Shown here: positions 28,169-38,420 of the stretch, in pieces
Numbering within the stretch: position 1 is the first letter of the stretch
Layout of the letters: every line of letters begins with the position of its first letter
Assembly (NCBI RefSeq): GCF_014645355.1
Contig: NZ_BMLS01000006.1
Coordinates: forward strand, 124,001-188,000
Length of the DNA stretch: 64,000 nucleotides
Source of the DNA: Bowmanella pacifica
Lineage (GTDB): Bacteria > Pseudomonadota > Gammaproteobacteria > Enterobacterales > Alteromonadaceae
Direction: 5' to 3'
Made by a program: the position numbers and the translations under genes
Notes under the pieces: generated by a model
Database searches by the model: none
What the model was told of the DNA's origin: nothing
What the model saw: only the letters and a program-made list of their open reading frames with translations

Positions 28169-29130
28169 CAGACCAGTTTGCCCATGCTTTGGTTTTGCTC
28201 TAAGCGCTGGTGTGCCTGAGCTATCTCACTGGCGGAAAACGTGCTGTCGACACAGACATTCAGACGCCGCTCAGCAAGGGCCTGGGCAAACTGCTCGGTG
28301 AAGCCCCGAATTAACTGACTCTTATATTCGTCACTGCGATTTCGCAACGTAGAGGCCATCAGGGTGGCGCGTTTTGCCAACATCATGGCCATATCAAACT
28401 TCTCAACATAGCGGCCACCCAGCATGGCTAGCTGAACGATTCGACCATCCATATTCAGCGATCTTACATTGGCATTGAGATAATCCCCCCCGACTACATC
28501 TACAATTAAGTCCACCCCAGACCAATGGGATTTGATTTGTTCGGCAAACGACGCTTGCTTGTAGTTAATCAGTAACTCAGCACCAAGCTGCTGACAGAAT
28601 GCCAACTTTTCATCACTGGATGCCGTCACCGCCACCTTAGCGCCAATCAAATGCGCCAATTGAATAGCAGCAGACCCCACGCCACTGGCGCCAGCATGCA
28701 GCAGTACTTTTTGCTCTGCTTTGAGCTGCCCCAGCGCAAACAATGCCTGATAGGCAGTTAAATAGACTTCCGCGCAACCTGCCGCTTCGGTCATGGTCAT
28801 GGTTTCTGGCACGGCCATCAGATGCTCAGCATTGACCGCCACATATTGTGCATAGCCGCCCCCGGCAACCAAACCAAACACCCGTTGTCCCACTTGCCAG
28901 GTACTGACATTACTCGCCACATCAACCACTTCACCAGCCACTTCCAACCCCATAATCGGGCTTTCCCCAGGTGGAGGCGGATACTTACCCTGCCTTTGCA
29001 AGGTATCGGCCCGGTTAAGGCCAAAGGCTGCAACTTTAACCAGAACCTGCCCTACGCCCACGTCAGGCAAAGGCGCCTGCTCCAGGATAAGTTGTTGATC
29101 CGGTGTCTGGTGCTGAATCTGTAACATCAT
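28156..29130 (-). CDS. NAD(P)H quinone oxidoreductase, zinc-independent MDR family (PIG3-like)
   Basis: A 324-residue medium-chain dehydrogenase/reductase. The N-terminal GroES-like part contains [19 protein letters not shown], the nucleotide fold has [16 protein letters not shown] (about 145-160), and zinc-binding cysteines are absent, as in the TP53I3/PIG3 quinone reductase group. Likely substrates are quinones; none can be named. The start ATG overlaps the acylphosphatase stop (ATGA), so the two are coupled. Confidence 0.88.
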   Translation of the reverse strand: MMLQIQHQTPDQQLILEQAPLPDVGVGQVLVKVAAFGLNRADTLQRQGKYPPPPGESPIMGLEVAGEVVDVASNVSTWQVGQRVFGLVAGGGYAQYVAVNAEHLMAVPETMTMTEAAGCAEVYLTAYQALFALGQLKAEQKVLLHAGASGVGSAAIQLAHLIGAKVAVTASSDEKLAFCQQLGAELLINYKQASFAEQIKSHWSGVDLIVDVVGGDYLNANVRSLNMDGRIVQLAMLGGRYVEKFDMAMMLAKRATLMASTLRNRSDEYKSQLIRGFTEQFAQALAERRLNVCVDSTFSASEIAQAHQRLEQNQSMGKLVCYWD

Positions 29131-29399
29131 AAAATCTCAAAACCACAAAAAGATTGATAGTCGCGCACAATACTGTCAGAAAATACCACCTGACTGCCCG
29201 GAGGCCCCTGGCGCACATAAGTTATTAGCTGGCAAAGAGCAGCTTCGTCGCCACAGGCGACGACTTCCACCGCCCCATCGGATAAGTTCTTGGCATAGCC
29301 AGTCAGTCCAAGCTGCAACGCCTGCTGTTGAGTATGTTTACGGAAGAATACCCCCTGCACACGCCCCTCTACGCGGATTTTTACGCATTGCTTCGCCAA
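29127..29399 (-). CDS. yccX: acylphosphatase, TTG start
   Basis: Small enzyme hydrolysing carboxyl-phosphate bonds. The signature [12 protein letters not shown] carries catalytic Arg20 and the second motif has Asn38 (GYAKNLSDG). The open frame extends to 29450, overlapping rlmI, but an AAGGAA site seven bases before a TTG at 29399 gives 90 residues, the normal length (E. coli YccX 92). It is divergent from rlmI, as in E. coli, and overlaps the quinone oxidoreductase start by four bases. Confidence 0.9.
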   Translation of the reverse strand: MAKQCVKIRVEGRVQGVFFRKHTQQQALQLGLTGYAKNLSDGAVEVVACGDEAALCQLITYVRQGPPGSQVVFSDSIVRDYQSFCGFEIL

Positions 29400-29472
29400 G
29401 TGCTGATTCCTTCTGTACAATGCCGACAATTTGGCGGAAACGCCCGCCACAGCTGAATTTACGGACTATGCT

Positions 29473-30660
29473 ATGTCATCCACTCTGATTTTGCATCCCG
29501 AACGGGAGAAATCCCTGCTTCGTCGCCACCCCTGGATTTTTGCCAGTGCTATTAAGTCACAAAAAGGCCGTATGCGCCCCGGTGATACGGTAGACGTGCT
29601 CAGCCACGAAGGTAAATGGCTGGCCAGAGCGGCCTGGTCACCCCAGTCACAAATACAAGCCAGAGTGTGGACCTTTGAACAAACCGAAGTGGTCGACAAT
29701 GGCTTTTTCCTGCGTCGCATAGAGACTGCTCTGCAAGGCCGTCAGGAGCTGATTGCTCGTCAGGGATTAACCGGCTACCGCCTGGTAGCCGCCGAATCTG
29801 ACGGCTTACCTGGGGTCACTATCGATAAGTACGACAATGTGCTGGTTTGCCAACTGCTCAGTGCTGGCGCTGATAAGCACAGAGACAAAATTGTCTGGGC
29901 ACTGCAAAAGTGCTTCCCCGACTGTGCCATTTTAGAGCGTTCAGATGTGGCGGTACGGCAAAAAGAAGGGCTTGAGCCGCTGGTTCAGGTGCTGCATGGT
30001 GAGGTACCAGAGGAAGTGGTCATCGAAGAAAATGGTGTCAAGATCCTGGTTAATCCAATGACCGGCCATAAAACCGGTTTCTATCTGGATCAACGTGATA
30101 ACCGAGCCATTGCCGGGCGTTACGCTGAGAATAAAGACGTACTTAACTGCTTCTGCTACACCGGTACTTTTGGTAGCTACGCCCTGGCAGCGGGTGCCAA
30201 ACATGTTACCAATTTGGATGTCTCCGAGCCTGCCCTAGCCATTGCCAAACGTAACGTTGAGATCAATGGCCTGGATCTGTCCCGTTGTGATTTTATCCAG
30301 GTTGATGTGTTCCAGGCCCTGCGCGATTATGTACAACAAGGTCGCCAGTTCGATCAGATTATCCTTGATCCACCCAAGTTTGTAGACAGCAAAGCCACCT
30401 TAAACCGAGCTTGTCGGGGATATAAAGACATCAATTTACATGCTATGCAACTTTTGCGGCCCGGCGGTATTCTCTGTACCTTTTCTTGTTCAGGCCTGAT
30501 GCCGACAGACTTGTTCCACAAGGTTGTTGCAGATGCAGCCTTGGATGCGGGCAGACAAGTTCAGTTTCTGGAAAGACTAGGCCAGGCAGCCGATCATCCT
30601 GTGGCCAGTAGTTATCCGGAAGGGTTTTATCTGAAAGGCTTAGTATGCAGGGTGATATAA
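29473..30660 (+). CDS. rlmI: 23S rRNA m5C1962 methyltransferase
   Basis: SAM-dependent methyltransferase for C1962 of 23S rRNA. An N-terminal PUA domain (about 1-75) precedes the EEHEAD and Rossmann domains; motifs include [25 protein letters not shown] and ILDPPKF. The ATG at 29473 yields 395 residues, matching E. coli RlmI (396); the extra 14 upstream codons overlap acylphosphatase sequence and are dropped. Shares a short divergent promoter region with yccX. Confidence 0.95.
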   Translation: MSSTLILHPEREKSLLRRHPWIFASAIKSQKGRMRPGDTVDVLSHEGKWLARAAWSPQSQIQARVWTFEQTEVVDNGFFLRRIETALQGRQELIARQGLTGYRLVAAESDGLPGVTIDKYDNVLVCQLLSAGADKHRDKIVWALQKCFPDCAILERSDVAVRQKEGLEPLVQVLHGEVPEEVVIEENGVKILVNPMTGHKTGFYLDQRDNRAIAGRYAENKDVLNCFCYTGTFGSYALAAGAKHVTNLDVSEPALAIAKRNVEINGLDLSRCDFIQVDVFQALRDYVQQGRQFDQIILDPPKFVDSKATLNRACRGYKDINLHAMQLLRPGGILCTFSCSGLMPTDLFHKVVADAALDAGRQVQFLERLGQAADHPVASSYPEGFYLKGLVCRVI

Positions 30661-30681
30661 GGGCTGCCATACAGCCCTTAT
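30657..30681. terminator. bidirectional hairpin between rlmI and the PilZ gene
   Basis: Ten-base-pair perfect stem (ATAAGGGCTG / CAGCCCTTAT, loop CCATA) includes the rlmI stop codon and lies just after the PilZ gene. Confidence 0.75.
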
Positions 30682-30683
30682 CA

Positions 30684-30983
30684 TTAACTCATCTCGATAA
30701 TTTCAACGCCAACCATGTAGCTACTGTCAGAGCCACCTGTACACCGCACGACTTTAGCCTTGGCATTCAGTGACGGGATCTGGCTGTTGCTGGATTCCAA
30801 CACGGCCTGAACCACAGTACCAGGTTCAATGGACTCCTCCACCTCAAATGACATGCCGGTAGCACTGAGGTCCTTGCAAATTGCGGATAGCGTACGACTG
30901 GATTCATCGTCCGTTATTCTCAATTCACAGGCAGTGTTGACCATCATGCGAAAGAAATCACGCTTATCGTCATAGCCCAGCAT
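30684..30983 (-). CDS. PilZ domain protein (probable cyclic-di-GMP receptor)
   Basis: A 99-residue single-domain protein. Both halves of the c-di-GMP-binding signature are present: RDFFR (RxxxR, residues 8-12) and DLSATGM (DxSxxG, near 38-44). The ATG at 30983 stands six bases after GAGGGG; the frame is open further upstream but without another good ribosome site. It is monocistronic. Output is unknown, since single PilZ domains usually act by protein contact. Confidence 0.88.
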   Translation of the reverse strand: MLGYDDKRDFFRMMVNTACELRITDDESSRTLSAICKDLSATGMSFEVEESIEPGTVVQAVLESSNSQIPSLNAKAKVVRCTGGSDSSYMVGVEIIEMS

Positions 30984-31076
30984 TACCATCCCCTCAAAAT
31001 TTACCAAAATACAACAATTCTTTATATTGTGCCGTTGCTGGCTTGTCAATCATGTCGACATAGGTGAGCAACAAAA

Positions 31077-34000
31077 CTATAGCTTATCCAGATGATTCAG
31101 GATGCGCTTTTCTGAGATCGGATACGCCGTTCCCAACTGCTGAGCAAAAAAGGATACCCGTAGTTCTTGAATCATCCATTTCACAGCCAGCAATTCTTCG
31201 TTAATCGGTTGGCCCCTGGGGACCTTGTTCAGTTTGTTTTTCCACTGGTCGACAACCTTGGAGACGATAAGTTGATGCTGGCGATCTTTGCCAGGATCGA
31301 TGGGCAGTTTCTCCAATCGTTTGGCAATCGCCATTAAATAACGATTCCAATCGTCCAAACGCCCCGTACCTATATCGGTAACAAAACCGGGGTAAACCAA
31401 CTCGTCCAGATTAGCCTTAATATCCCCAACGGCATTGATCATGGTCAAAGGGACATTACCTTTTAATTTTTTATGGATCTCATGGGCCAGAGTCAGGCCT
31501 TTTTCCACCTTAATGGCAATAGCCAGCATCCTATCATTTAAGTCCGCACGAATCAGGTCATGCAATTGCTGATATTGCTGCTGTGTACGAACCGACTCTG
31601 GATTGTCGCCAACCAATTGATCAATGGCGGCGCTGATACAATCATCAATCAGGGCTTTGATCTGACCAAAGGGGTTGAAGTACAAACCTAGCTTGGCCTT
31701 GTTCGGTAATTTGTCCTGCAAATACTTGATGGGGGACGGTAGATTCAACAACAATAACCTGCGCAGTCCCTGCCGGTGTGCATCTGCGGCTAAGTGCGGC
31801 TGATCAAAGAGCTTAATGGCCACACTTTTGTTGTTATCCACCAGGGCCGGATAGGCTTTCACCTGGTAGCTGGCTTGTTTGTTAACAAATACATCTGCCA
31901 ACTGACCGAAATTCCATTGCGTCAGGTCTTGCTGCTCCACATCAGGGGTAGCGGCTTTTTGCAGGGTCTTTTCTAACTTACCCTGCAGCTTATGCTGCAG
32001 CTCGGTCAAATCACGTCCCTGAGCTAATAATTTGCCCTGGGTGTCCAGCACCTTAAAGTTCATCTTTAAGTGCGCAGGTAGCTCTTCAAGCTGCCATTCC
32101 TCTTCCCCGACTTCAACCCCTGTCATTTTGCGTAACTTCTGGGTAAGCGCCTGTAAAAACGGTATGTCCTGCTGATGCAAGTCCGCCACACAGGCCCTTG
32201 CATAATCAGGGGCCGGCACAAAATTACGTCGTAAACGCTTGGGTAAAGACTTAATCAGGTTTACCACCAGTTCTTCCCGCAGTCCCGGTACCAACCAGTC
32301 AAAGCCGGTAGGCTGAATCTGGTTAAGCAAAGGCAGCGGAATCATCAGGCTAACGCCATCGTCGACCTCTTTAGGTTCAAAATGATAATCCAATGCCAGA
32401 CTCAGATTGCCCTGATGCCAGCGGGTTGGATAATCCAGTTCGCTAACATGGCTGGCGCCCTGTCGCATTAATTGCTCAATATCAAAATTCAGCAGCGACT
32501 TGTCCTGCTGCTTGTTCCACCACTTGCGAAAATCAGCTTCGGTACAAATTGGCTCAGGAATATGTTGTTGGTAGAAAGCGACCAGGTCTTCTTCATCCAC
32601 CAGAATATCGCGGCGACGGGACTTAGCTTCCAAGTCTTCAATCTGCTCCACCAGCGCCTGATTGTGTTTGAGAAAGGCGAAATCCAGCTTTGTCTCTAAG
32701 TTTACCAAGGCTTCGCGGATAAACAGCTCCCGACAGACTTTAGGGTCAATCTTGCTGTAATTCACCCGCCGCTCACGCACGATATCAAGACCAAACAGGC
32801 TGATACGCAAGGTCGCCAGCACCGCCCCCTGTTTCTTCGACCAATAAGGCTCACTGTGGTGGTGCTTGGCTAAATGGGTGGACAAAGGTTCAAGCCAGGT
32901 GGGATCAATTTTGGCCACATCCCGGGCAAACAGCCTCGAGGTTTCCACCAGCTCGGCAGCCATCAGCCATTTGGGGGTAGATTTAGCTACCCCAGAACCT
33001 GGGAAAATCATAAAGCGGCTGTTTCTGGCTCCTAAATACTCTTTTTCTTTGTCTTTAAAACCGATATGCGACAGCAGACCACTGGCAATAGCTTGGTGAA
33101 TCGCCTCATACTCTGCAGGCTGACTGTTAAGACGGAACCCAAGATCCACAATGGCTTGTTTAAGCTGACTGACAATATCCTGCCACTCGCGCATGCGCAG
33201 ATAATTAAGGAAATGATCCCGACACCACTTACGCAGCTGGTTATTGGTCAGTTGTTTTTGCTGCTCGCGAAAGGTTTGCCAAAGCTGATGGTAGGACAAA
33301 AAGTCCGACTCTTTATTCTGAAATAAACTATGTGCCTGGTCTGCCGCCTGCCGCTTATCTTGGGGCCGTTCTCTGGGATCCTGAATACTCAAGGCGGCAG
33401 CAATCACCATAACTTCCTGTAAGGCGCTATTCTTCGCCGCTTCCACCAGCATGCGGGCATAACGAGGGTCGACAGGTAACCTGGCAATTTGTCTGCCAGT
33501 TTGTGTTAACCGTGCACGCTCTGCCCCCCGCGCCTCATTGATGGCACCGAGTTCTTGCAACAGCCTGAAGCCGTCATTGACATTACGCGAATCAGGGGCC
33601 TGTACAAAAGGAAAGGCGTCGATATTGCCCAGTCCCAATGCCAACATTTGCAAAATTACCGATGCCAGATTAGTACGCAGAATTTCCGGGTCGGTAAATT
33701 CCGCTCGCCCCAGATAATCTTGCTCACTGTATAACCTTATACATATCCCTTCGCTGACCCGTCCACAACGCCCCGCACGCTGATTAGCCGAGGCTTGGGA
33801 AATGGCTTCAATAGGTAGACGCTGTACTTTGCTTCGCGCGCTGTAACGGGATAAACGGGCAAAGCCAGGGTCAATCACATACTTAATACCTGGCACCGTC
33901 AGCGAGGTTTCCGCCACGTTAGTGGCCAGTACAATGCGCCTGCCTCCATGGGGGGCAAAAATACGGTTTTGCTCAGCAGCCGATAAACGGGCATACAAAG

Positions 34001-34943
34001 GCAATACTTCAGTGGCTCTTAGCTGTGCTTTTTGCAGCGCATCGGCAGTGTCGCGAATCTCACGTTCACCACTTAAGAAAACCAGTATGTCGCCGTGGCT
34101 TTCCCGGCCCAGCTCATTCACTGCATCAAGAATACCTTGAATCTGGTCGCGGTCATCCTCCCCCTCGTCCAAAGGACGGTATCGAATTTCTACCGGGTAT
34201 GTGCGGCCACTAACCTGAATAACAGGCGCATCGTTAAAATGACGTGAGAAACGCTCTGGATCTATGGTGGCACTGGTGATTATCAGCTTCAGGTCCGGGC
34301 GTTTGGGGAGCAACTGCTTTAGGTAGCCTAAGATAAAATCAATATTCAGACTACGCTCATGGGCTTCGTCAATAATGATAGTGTCATATTGGTTGAGAAA
34401 CCGATCTTGCTGAATTTCAGCCAGCAGAATTCCGTCTGTCATCAGCTTTACATAAGTATGCTCACTGACTTGATCGGTAAACCGCACCTTGTAGCCAACC
34501 GCTTGCCCCATCTGGGTATGAAGCTCTTCGGCTATCCGGTTGGCCACGCTGCGGGCAGCTAGTCGTCTGGGTTGCGTATGACCAATCAACCCTCGCACAC
34601 CCCGCCCCAGTTCCAGGCATATTTTAGGTAACTGCGTGGTTTTACCCGAACCGGTTTCACCGGCCACAATCACCACTTGGTGTTCGCTGATGGCCTTAGC
34701 AATCTCTTCTCTATGTTCGCTGACCGGTAAGTCAGGATACTCAATCTCTGGTAAGCCATCGCGGCGCATCTGACACTGATTCACCGATTGGTTTACCTGT
34801 TCGGTTAGCTCAGCGAACGCCGGGGACTGGGTATCACCACGTAGATTCTGCAAGCGACGCATAAAACGATGCCTGTCGATTTGCATACATTGATTAATCA
34901 GAGTTTTGAGATTGGCTTGAGACAAAAGTAAAAGGATCCACAC
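31077..34943 (-). CDS. hrpA: ATP-dependent RNA helicase HrpA
   Basis: Large DEAH-box helicase, in E. coli linked to mRNA processing and rescue of stalled ribosomes. Motifs are VAGETGSGKTTQLPK (Walker A), IDEAHERS, TSATID and QRAGRCGR, then the winged-helix, ratchet and OB domains and the long HrpA-specific C terminus (DUF3418). With 1288 residues it matches E. coli HrpA (1300). The first in-frame codon is a GTG without a good ribosome site; a TTG seven codons later is an alternative. Confidence 0.95.
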   Translation of the reverse strand: MWILLLLSQANLKTLINQCMQIDRHRFMRRLQNLRGDTQSPAFAELTEQVNQSVNQCQMRRDGLPEIEYPDLPVSEHREEIAKAISEHQVVIVAGETGSGKTTQLPKICLELGRGVRGLIGHTQPRRLAARSVANRIAEELHTQMGQAVGYKVRFTDQVSEHTYVKLMTDGILLAEIQQDRFLNQYDTIIIDEAHERSLNIDFILGYLKQLLPKRPDLKLIITSATIDPERFSRHFNDAPVIQVSGRTYPVEIRYRPLDEGEDDRDQIQGILDAVNELGRESHGDILVFLSGEREIRDTADALQKAQLRATEVLPLYARLSAAEQNRIFAPHGGRRIVLATNVAETSLTVPGIKYVIDPGFARLSRYSARSKVQRLPIEAISQASANQRAGRCGRVSEGICIRLYSEQDYLGRAEFTDPEILRTNLASVILQMLALGLGNIDAFPFVQAPDSRNVNDGFRLLQELGAINEARGAERARLTQTGRQIARLPVDPRYARMLVEAAKNSALQEVMVIAAALSIQDPRERPQDKRQAADQAHSLFQNKESDFLSYHQLWQTFREQQKQLTNNQLRKWCRDHFLNYLRMREWQDIVSQLKQAIVDLGFRLNSQPAEYEAIHQAIASGLLSHIGFKDKEKEYLGARNSRFMIFPGSGVAKSTPKWLMAAELVETSRLFARDVAKIDPTWLEPLSTHLAKHHHSEPYWSKKQGAVLATLRISLFGLDIVRERRVNYSKIDPKVCRELFIREALVNLETKLDFAFLKHNQALVEQIEDLEAKSRRRDILVDEEDLVAFYQQHIPEPICTEADFRKWWNKQQDKSLLNFDIEQLMRQGASHVSELDYPTRWHQGNLSLALDYHFEPKEVDDGVSLMIPLPLLNQIQPTGFDWLVPGLREELVVNLIKSLPKRLRRNFVPAPDYARACVADLHQQDIPFLQALTQKLRKMTGVEVGEEEWQLEELPAHLKMNFKVLDTQGKLLAQGRDLTELQHKLQGKLEKTLQKAATPDVEQQDLTQWNFGQLADVFVNKQASYQVKAYPALVDNNKSVAIKLFDQPHLAADAHRQGLRRLLLLNLPSPIKYLQDKLPNKAKLGLYFNPFGQIKALIDDCISAAIDQLVGDNPESVRTQQQYQQLHDLIRADLNDRMLAIAIKVEKGLTLAHEIHKKLKGNVPLTMINAVGDIKANLDELVYPGFVTDIGTGRLDDWNRYLMAIAKRLEKLPIDPGKDRQHQLIVSKVVDQWKNKLNKVPRGQPINEELLAVKWMIQELRVSFFAQQLGTAYPISEKRILNHLDKL

Positions 34944-35004
34944 ATCATGTCAGATGGGCGCAGATCCTAGAAGAAGGGCGTCAGGATTGCCAGATTAAAA
35001 ATGT

Positions 35005-35424
35005 TCAAACTGCCCTTTTGTATCCAGCTTGCAACTGAACATCAATGGCATGCAATACATCGGCGCGGGTAATTGACCCCAGTAAAATGCCATCGTCGTC
35101 CACAACAGGATAGACCTTAGGCTTTTCCCCCAACATCTTTTGTGCCAGTTCAATCACCGACATATAAGGTTTGATTGACAGTACTTCGTGGCGCATCACA
35201 TCGTATACCCTGGCAACTTGCTCGCGATAAAAACTGGATTCCAGCATGCGCGCCAGACAGTCTTGCTCTGAAAGAAACCCCACTAAACGTCGCTCAGCAT
35301 CTATAACAGGCCCACCGGTTTGACGACTGTGAAGCAGCCTTTCAACGGCTTCTGCCACGGTCATTTGCGGCGAAAATGTCACAGGGCGACGATGCATATA
35401 ATCACTGACTTGCAAGGACTCCAT
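35005..35424 (-). CDS. CBS-domain pair protein
   Basis: A 139-residue protein made of two CBS motifs (about 5-60 and 70-130), each with the typical opening (DYMHRRPVTFSP, VMRHEVLSIKP) and closing GFLSEQD / GSITRADVL. CBS pairs usually sense adenosine ligands. No effector domain is attached, so the role is unknown. It lies between hrpA and the isoaspartyl peptidase gene with its own promoter region. Confidence 0.87.
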   Translation of the reverse strand: MESLQVSDYMHRRPVTFSPQMTVAEAVERLLHSRQTGGPVIDAERRLVGFLSEQDCLARMLESSFYREQVARVYDVMRHEVLSIKPYMSVIELAQKMLGEKPKVYPVVDDDGILLGSITRADVLHAIDVQLQAGYKRAV

Positions 35425-35489
35425 AAAGCCTCCCCTTTTGTTTTGGCATGCAGCGAGTCGTGACCGGCCAGTAAGGCAATATAACGATG

Positions 35490-35514
35490 AAAAAACTTAC
35501 CCGGCCAGTAAGTT
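35490..35514 (-). terminator. Rho-independent terminator of the isoaspartyl peptidase gene
   Basis: On the minus strand AACTTAC pairs with GTAAGTT around a TGGCCGG loop and runs into a T tract. The 12-mer CCGGCCAGTAAG occurs here (35501-35512) and again at 35464-35475. Confidence 0.75.
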
Positions 35515-35674
35515 AAGCATAGACCTTGGGTTGCACTTATTCCTTCGCATAGCAGAAAATATTCTGCAAACAGACTGTATTAGCAAGCTGCCAATTGATA
35601 TGGGTGGGACAGAGGAAGGGCAACACATCCTGGAAGGGTTTCCCTGATGTTGGTTGCCCGTTGCAGATAAAGAG

Positions 35675-36691
35675 TTACTCGGCCTCTTCTTGGAAGATGG
35701 CAACATGCACTTTACCGCTAGCATCAATGCTGGCCCTGTACATGCCTTGGGTATTGAATGGCATGCTAACCTCGCCTTGGCGGTCCACGACGATGACGCC
35801 GCCCGTGCCACCTACCGGCTTAAGCACATTGTGGACGACCGAGTGTGCCGCAACCTTGGCGGGTATCTTCAGGTACTCACTGCGGGCACAAATATCCACC
35901 GCTACGTTGAAACGGATAAAATACTCACCATGGCCGGTGGCAGACACCGCGCAACTCTTATTGTCTGCAAAGGTACCGGCACCAATCACCGGCGAGTCAC
36001 CAATTCGACCGTAACGCTTAGCGGTCATGCCCCCCGTAGAAGTCGCAGCCGACAAATTCCCGCTCTTATCCAGAGCAACGGCACCAACGGTACCAAACTT
36101 ATAGTCCAACATGTCGGGACGGGAGAAAGCAGTTTTATCCTGCTTCAGGGTTTCCCGGGCGCGCTCCAGTTGCTGTCGGCGTGCATCAGAGTCAAAGTAA
36201 CTATTTTCTACCTTTGCTAAGCCTTGGATATCGGCAAACTCTTCCGCGCCTTTGCCACTTAGCATAACGTGTTGAGATTGCTCCATCACCGCTCTTGCCA
36301 GCGCAATCGGGCTTTTCACCGTTTTAACCCCGGCCACCGCTCCGGCAGTACGGTCTTTGCCATACATAATGGATGCATCCAGCTCATGCTCACCTTCATA
36401 GGTGTATACTGCCCCTCTGCCGGCATTGAATAACGGCGATTCTTCAAGAATTTGTACCGAGGCCACAACAGCATCCAAACTCGACGCGCCACTTTGTAGC
36501 AACGCATAACCCGCCTTAACGGCTTCTTCCAATTTGGCACGGTATTCCTGCTCGCGCTCTGGACTCAATTTCGCTTTACTGATGGTGCCTGCGCCACCGT
36601 GGATAGCGATGGCAATAGGTTGCTCATCTTGTGCAATGGCGGGAAAACTCATGGCAGTAACACTGAGTAACATGGCCAGTTTTTGTTTCAT
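35675..36691 (-). CDS. iaaA: isoaspartyl peptidase / plant-type L-asparaginase, exported
   Basis: N-terminal-nucleophile amidohydrolase that cleaves isoaspartyl dipeptides and asparagine. A signal peptide ends near FPAIAQ, so the enzyme is periplasmic. The motif IAIHGGAG is near residue 28, and self-cleavage should occur before the Thr in YKFGTVGAVALD (about residue 196), followed by ATSTGGMTAKRYGRIGDSP. At 338 residues it fits the signal-bearing form. Ribosome site AGGAAG precedes the ATG. It is monocistronic. Confidence 0.92.
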   Translation of the reverse strand: MKQKLAMLLSVTAMSFPAIAQDEQPIAIAIHGGAGTISKAKLSPEREQEYRAKLEEAVKAGYALLQSGASSLDAVVASVQILEESPLFNAGRGAVYTYEGEHELDASIMYGKDRTAGAVAGVKTVKSPIALARAVMEQSQHVMLSGKGAEEFADIQGLAKVENSYFDSDARRQQLERARETLKQDKTAFSRPDMLDYKFGTVGAVALDKSGNLSAATSTGGMTAKRYGRIGDSPVIGAGTFADNKSCAVSATGHGEYFIRFNVAVDICARSEYLKIPAKVAAHSVVHNVLKPVGGTGGVIVVDRQGEVSMPFNTQGMYRASIDASGKVHVAIFQEEAE

Positions 36692-36900
36692 TTTGGCTTC
36701 CTGTCTTACATTTGTAGGGGGTTGTATGCATTTATTTAAAGGCTCAGCCTAACAGAAAATTCTCTTGTGGGCTGTACGGACTATCCCAACAATCGACCTT
36801 ATCCGCCGTATTCCTGAGCATCCGCCCCTTCGCAGGTTGAGTTTAGCCGGATAATCTGCTGAGATTCAGGCCTGACACTTATCGCCATTGGAAGAATTGC

Positions 36901-38331
36901 TTGTCTGGTTCCAGCATATTTTGGCATGACTACGAAACCTGGGGTGCCAACCCACAAAAAGATCCTGCCGTTCAGTTTGCAGGTATCCGTACAGACCTAG
37001 ATCTGAACCCTATTGGGAAACCGGTAAAATTATATTGCCAAATCCCCAGTGACTATCTTCCGCACCCACAAGCCTGTTTGATCACCGGCATAACGCCCCA
37101 ACTCAGTTTACGAGACGGCGTTAACGAGGCGCAGTTTATCGAACGTATCCATCAGGAGTTCAGTCAGGCCAATACCTGTGTCGCCGGCTACAACAGCATT
37201 CGATTTGATGATGAAGTGACCCGTTACACCCTCTACCGAAACTTTTATGACCCCTATGCCCGGGAATGGCAGCGAGGTAACAGCCGCTGGGATATTATCG
37301 ACATGGTCAGGGCTTGCTATGCATTGCGCCCTGAGGGTATTAACTGGCCGCAAAAAGAAGATGGCAGCCCCAGCTTTCGTCTTGAAGACCTGACCAAAGC
37401 CAATGACATTGCTCATGAGTCTGCCCATGATGCCATGTCAGATGTGTATGCCACCATCGCCATGGCAAAGCTGATAAAAACCCGTCAGCCCAAACTTTAC
37501 GACTATCTGTTTGAGCTGAGAAATAAAAAGAATGTGCAGGCACAGTTAGATTGCTACCGTATGACCCCTGTGGTGCATGTGTCATCTAAACTCCCCGCCG
37601 CGCAGGGCTGCTGTACCTGGGTGGCTCCCATCTGCCAGCATCCGGTAAACAAGAATGCCATTGTGGTGCTTAATCTGGCTTTAGATCCCACCCCGCTGGC
37701 CCACTTAACGGTTGAGCAACTTAGGGAAAAACTCTATCAACCTTCCAGTATGCTGGAAGAGCATGAACAACGCTTGCCCATCAAGCTGATTCACTTAAAT
37801 AAATGTCCGGTAATTGCCCCAGCCAAAACCCTGAGCCCGGAAAATGCCGAACGTTTAGGCATAGATCGCCAGCAGTGTCTTAAACACCTTGAACAAATCC
37901 GCGCGATTCCCAACCTCGTGCATAAACTGCAAGAATTGTTTGAGGACACTTCCCCCCAGGACGCTCAGGATGCTGACCACGCGCTATATAGCGGTGGCTT
38001 TTTATCCGACGCAGACCGGGCACGTTGTGAACAGATACGCCAAACCAGCCCCGAGCAGCTGTCGGCCCTGAGCTGGCAATTTGATGATCCGCGTTTAAAA
38101 ACACTGCTGTTTAGGTATAGAGCCAGGAACTACCCTGCCACCTTGAACGCCGATGAAGTACATAAATGGCAAGAACATCGTCGTTTCCGATTATTGGACA
38201 ATAGCTCGCCTTCAAGCTTACATATGGAGGAGTTTTTGCGCGAAGTGGAAAGATTAGGCCAGGAGTATCAACAAGATGGTAACAAGCTGGCAATTTTACG
38301 CGCACTGTATCAATATGCGCAGAGCATCTGA
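36901..38331 (+). CDS. sbcB: exodeoxyribonuclease I, TTG start
   Basis: Processive 3'-5' single-strand DNA exonuclease of recombination and mismatch repair. DEDDh motifs are FWHDYETWG (Asp10, Glu12), YNSIRFDDEVTRY, and HESAHDAMSDVYAT; SH3-like and helical C-terminal domains complete 476 residues (E. coli 475). The start is a TTG with GGAAGA five bases upstream, and no ATG is available nearby. Confidence 0.95.
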   Translation: MSGSSIFWHDYETWGANPQKDPAVQFAGIRTDLDLNPIGKPVKLYCQIPSDYLPHPQACLITGITPQLSLRDGVNEAQFIERIHQEFSQANTCVAGYNSIRFDDEVTRYTLYRNFYDPYAREWQRGNSRWDIIDMVRACYALRPEGINWPQKEDGSPSFRLEDLTKANDIAHESAHDAMSDVYATIAMAKLIKTRQPKLYDYLFELRNKKNVQAQLDCYRMTPVVHVSSKLPAAQGCCTWVAPICQHPVNKNAIVVLNLALDPTPLAHLTVEQLREKLYQPSSMLEEHEQRLPIKLIHLNKCPVIAPAKTLSPENAERLGIDRQQCLKHLEQIRAIPNLVHKLQELFEDTSPQDAQDADHALYSGGFLSDADRARCEQIRQTSPEQLSALSWQFDDPRLKTLLFRYRARNYPATLNADEVHKWQEHRRFRLLDNSSPSSLHMEEFLREVERLGQEYQQDGNKLAILRALYQYAQSI

Positions 38332-38420
38332 CACACCAACAGAGACATGCCAGGCAAGATATGGTAAATGTTAATCAGTTGTTGTCGATAACATGACTAC
38401 GAGCATAACCCGGTGGATGT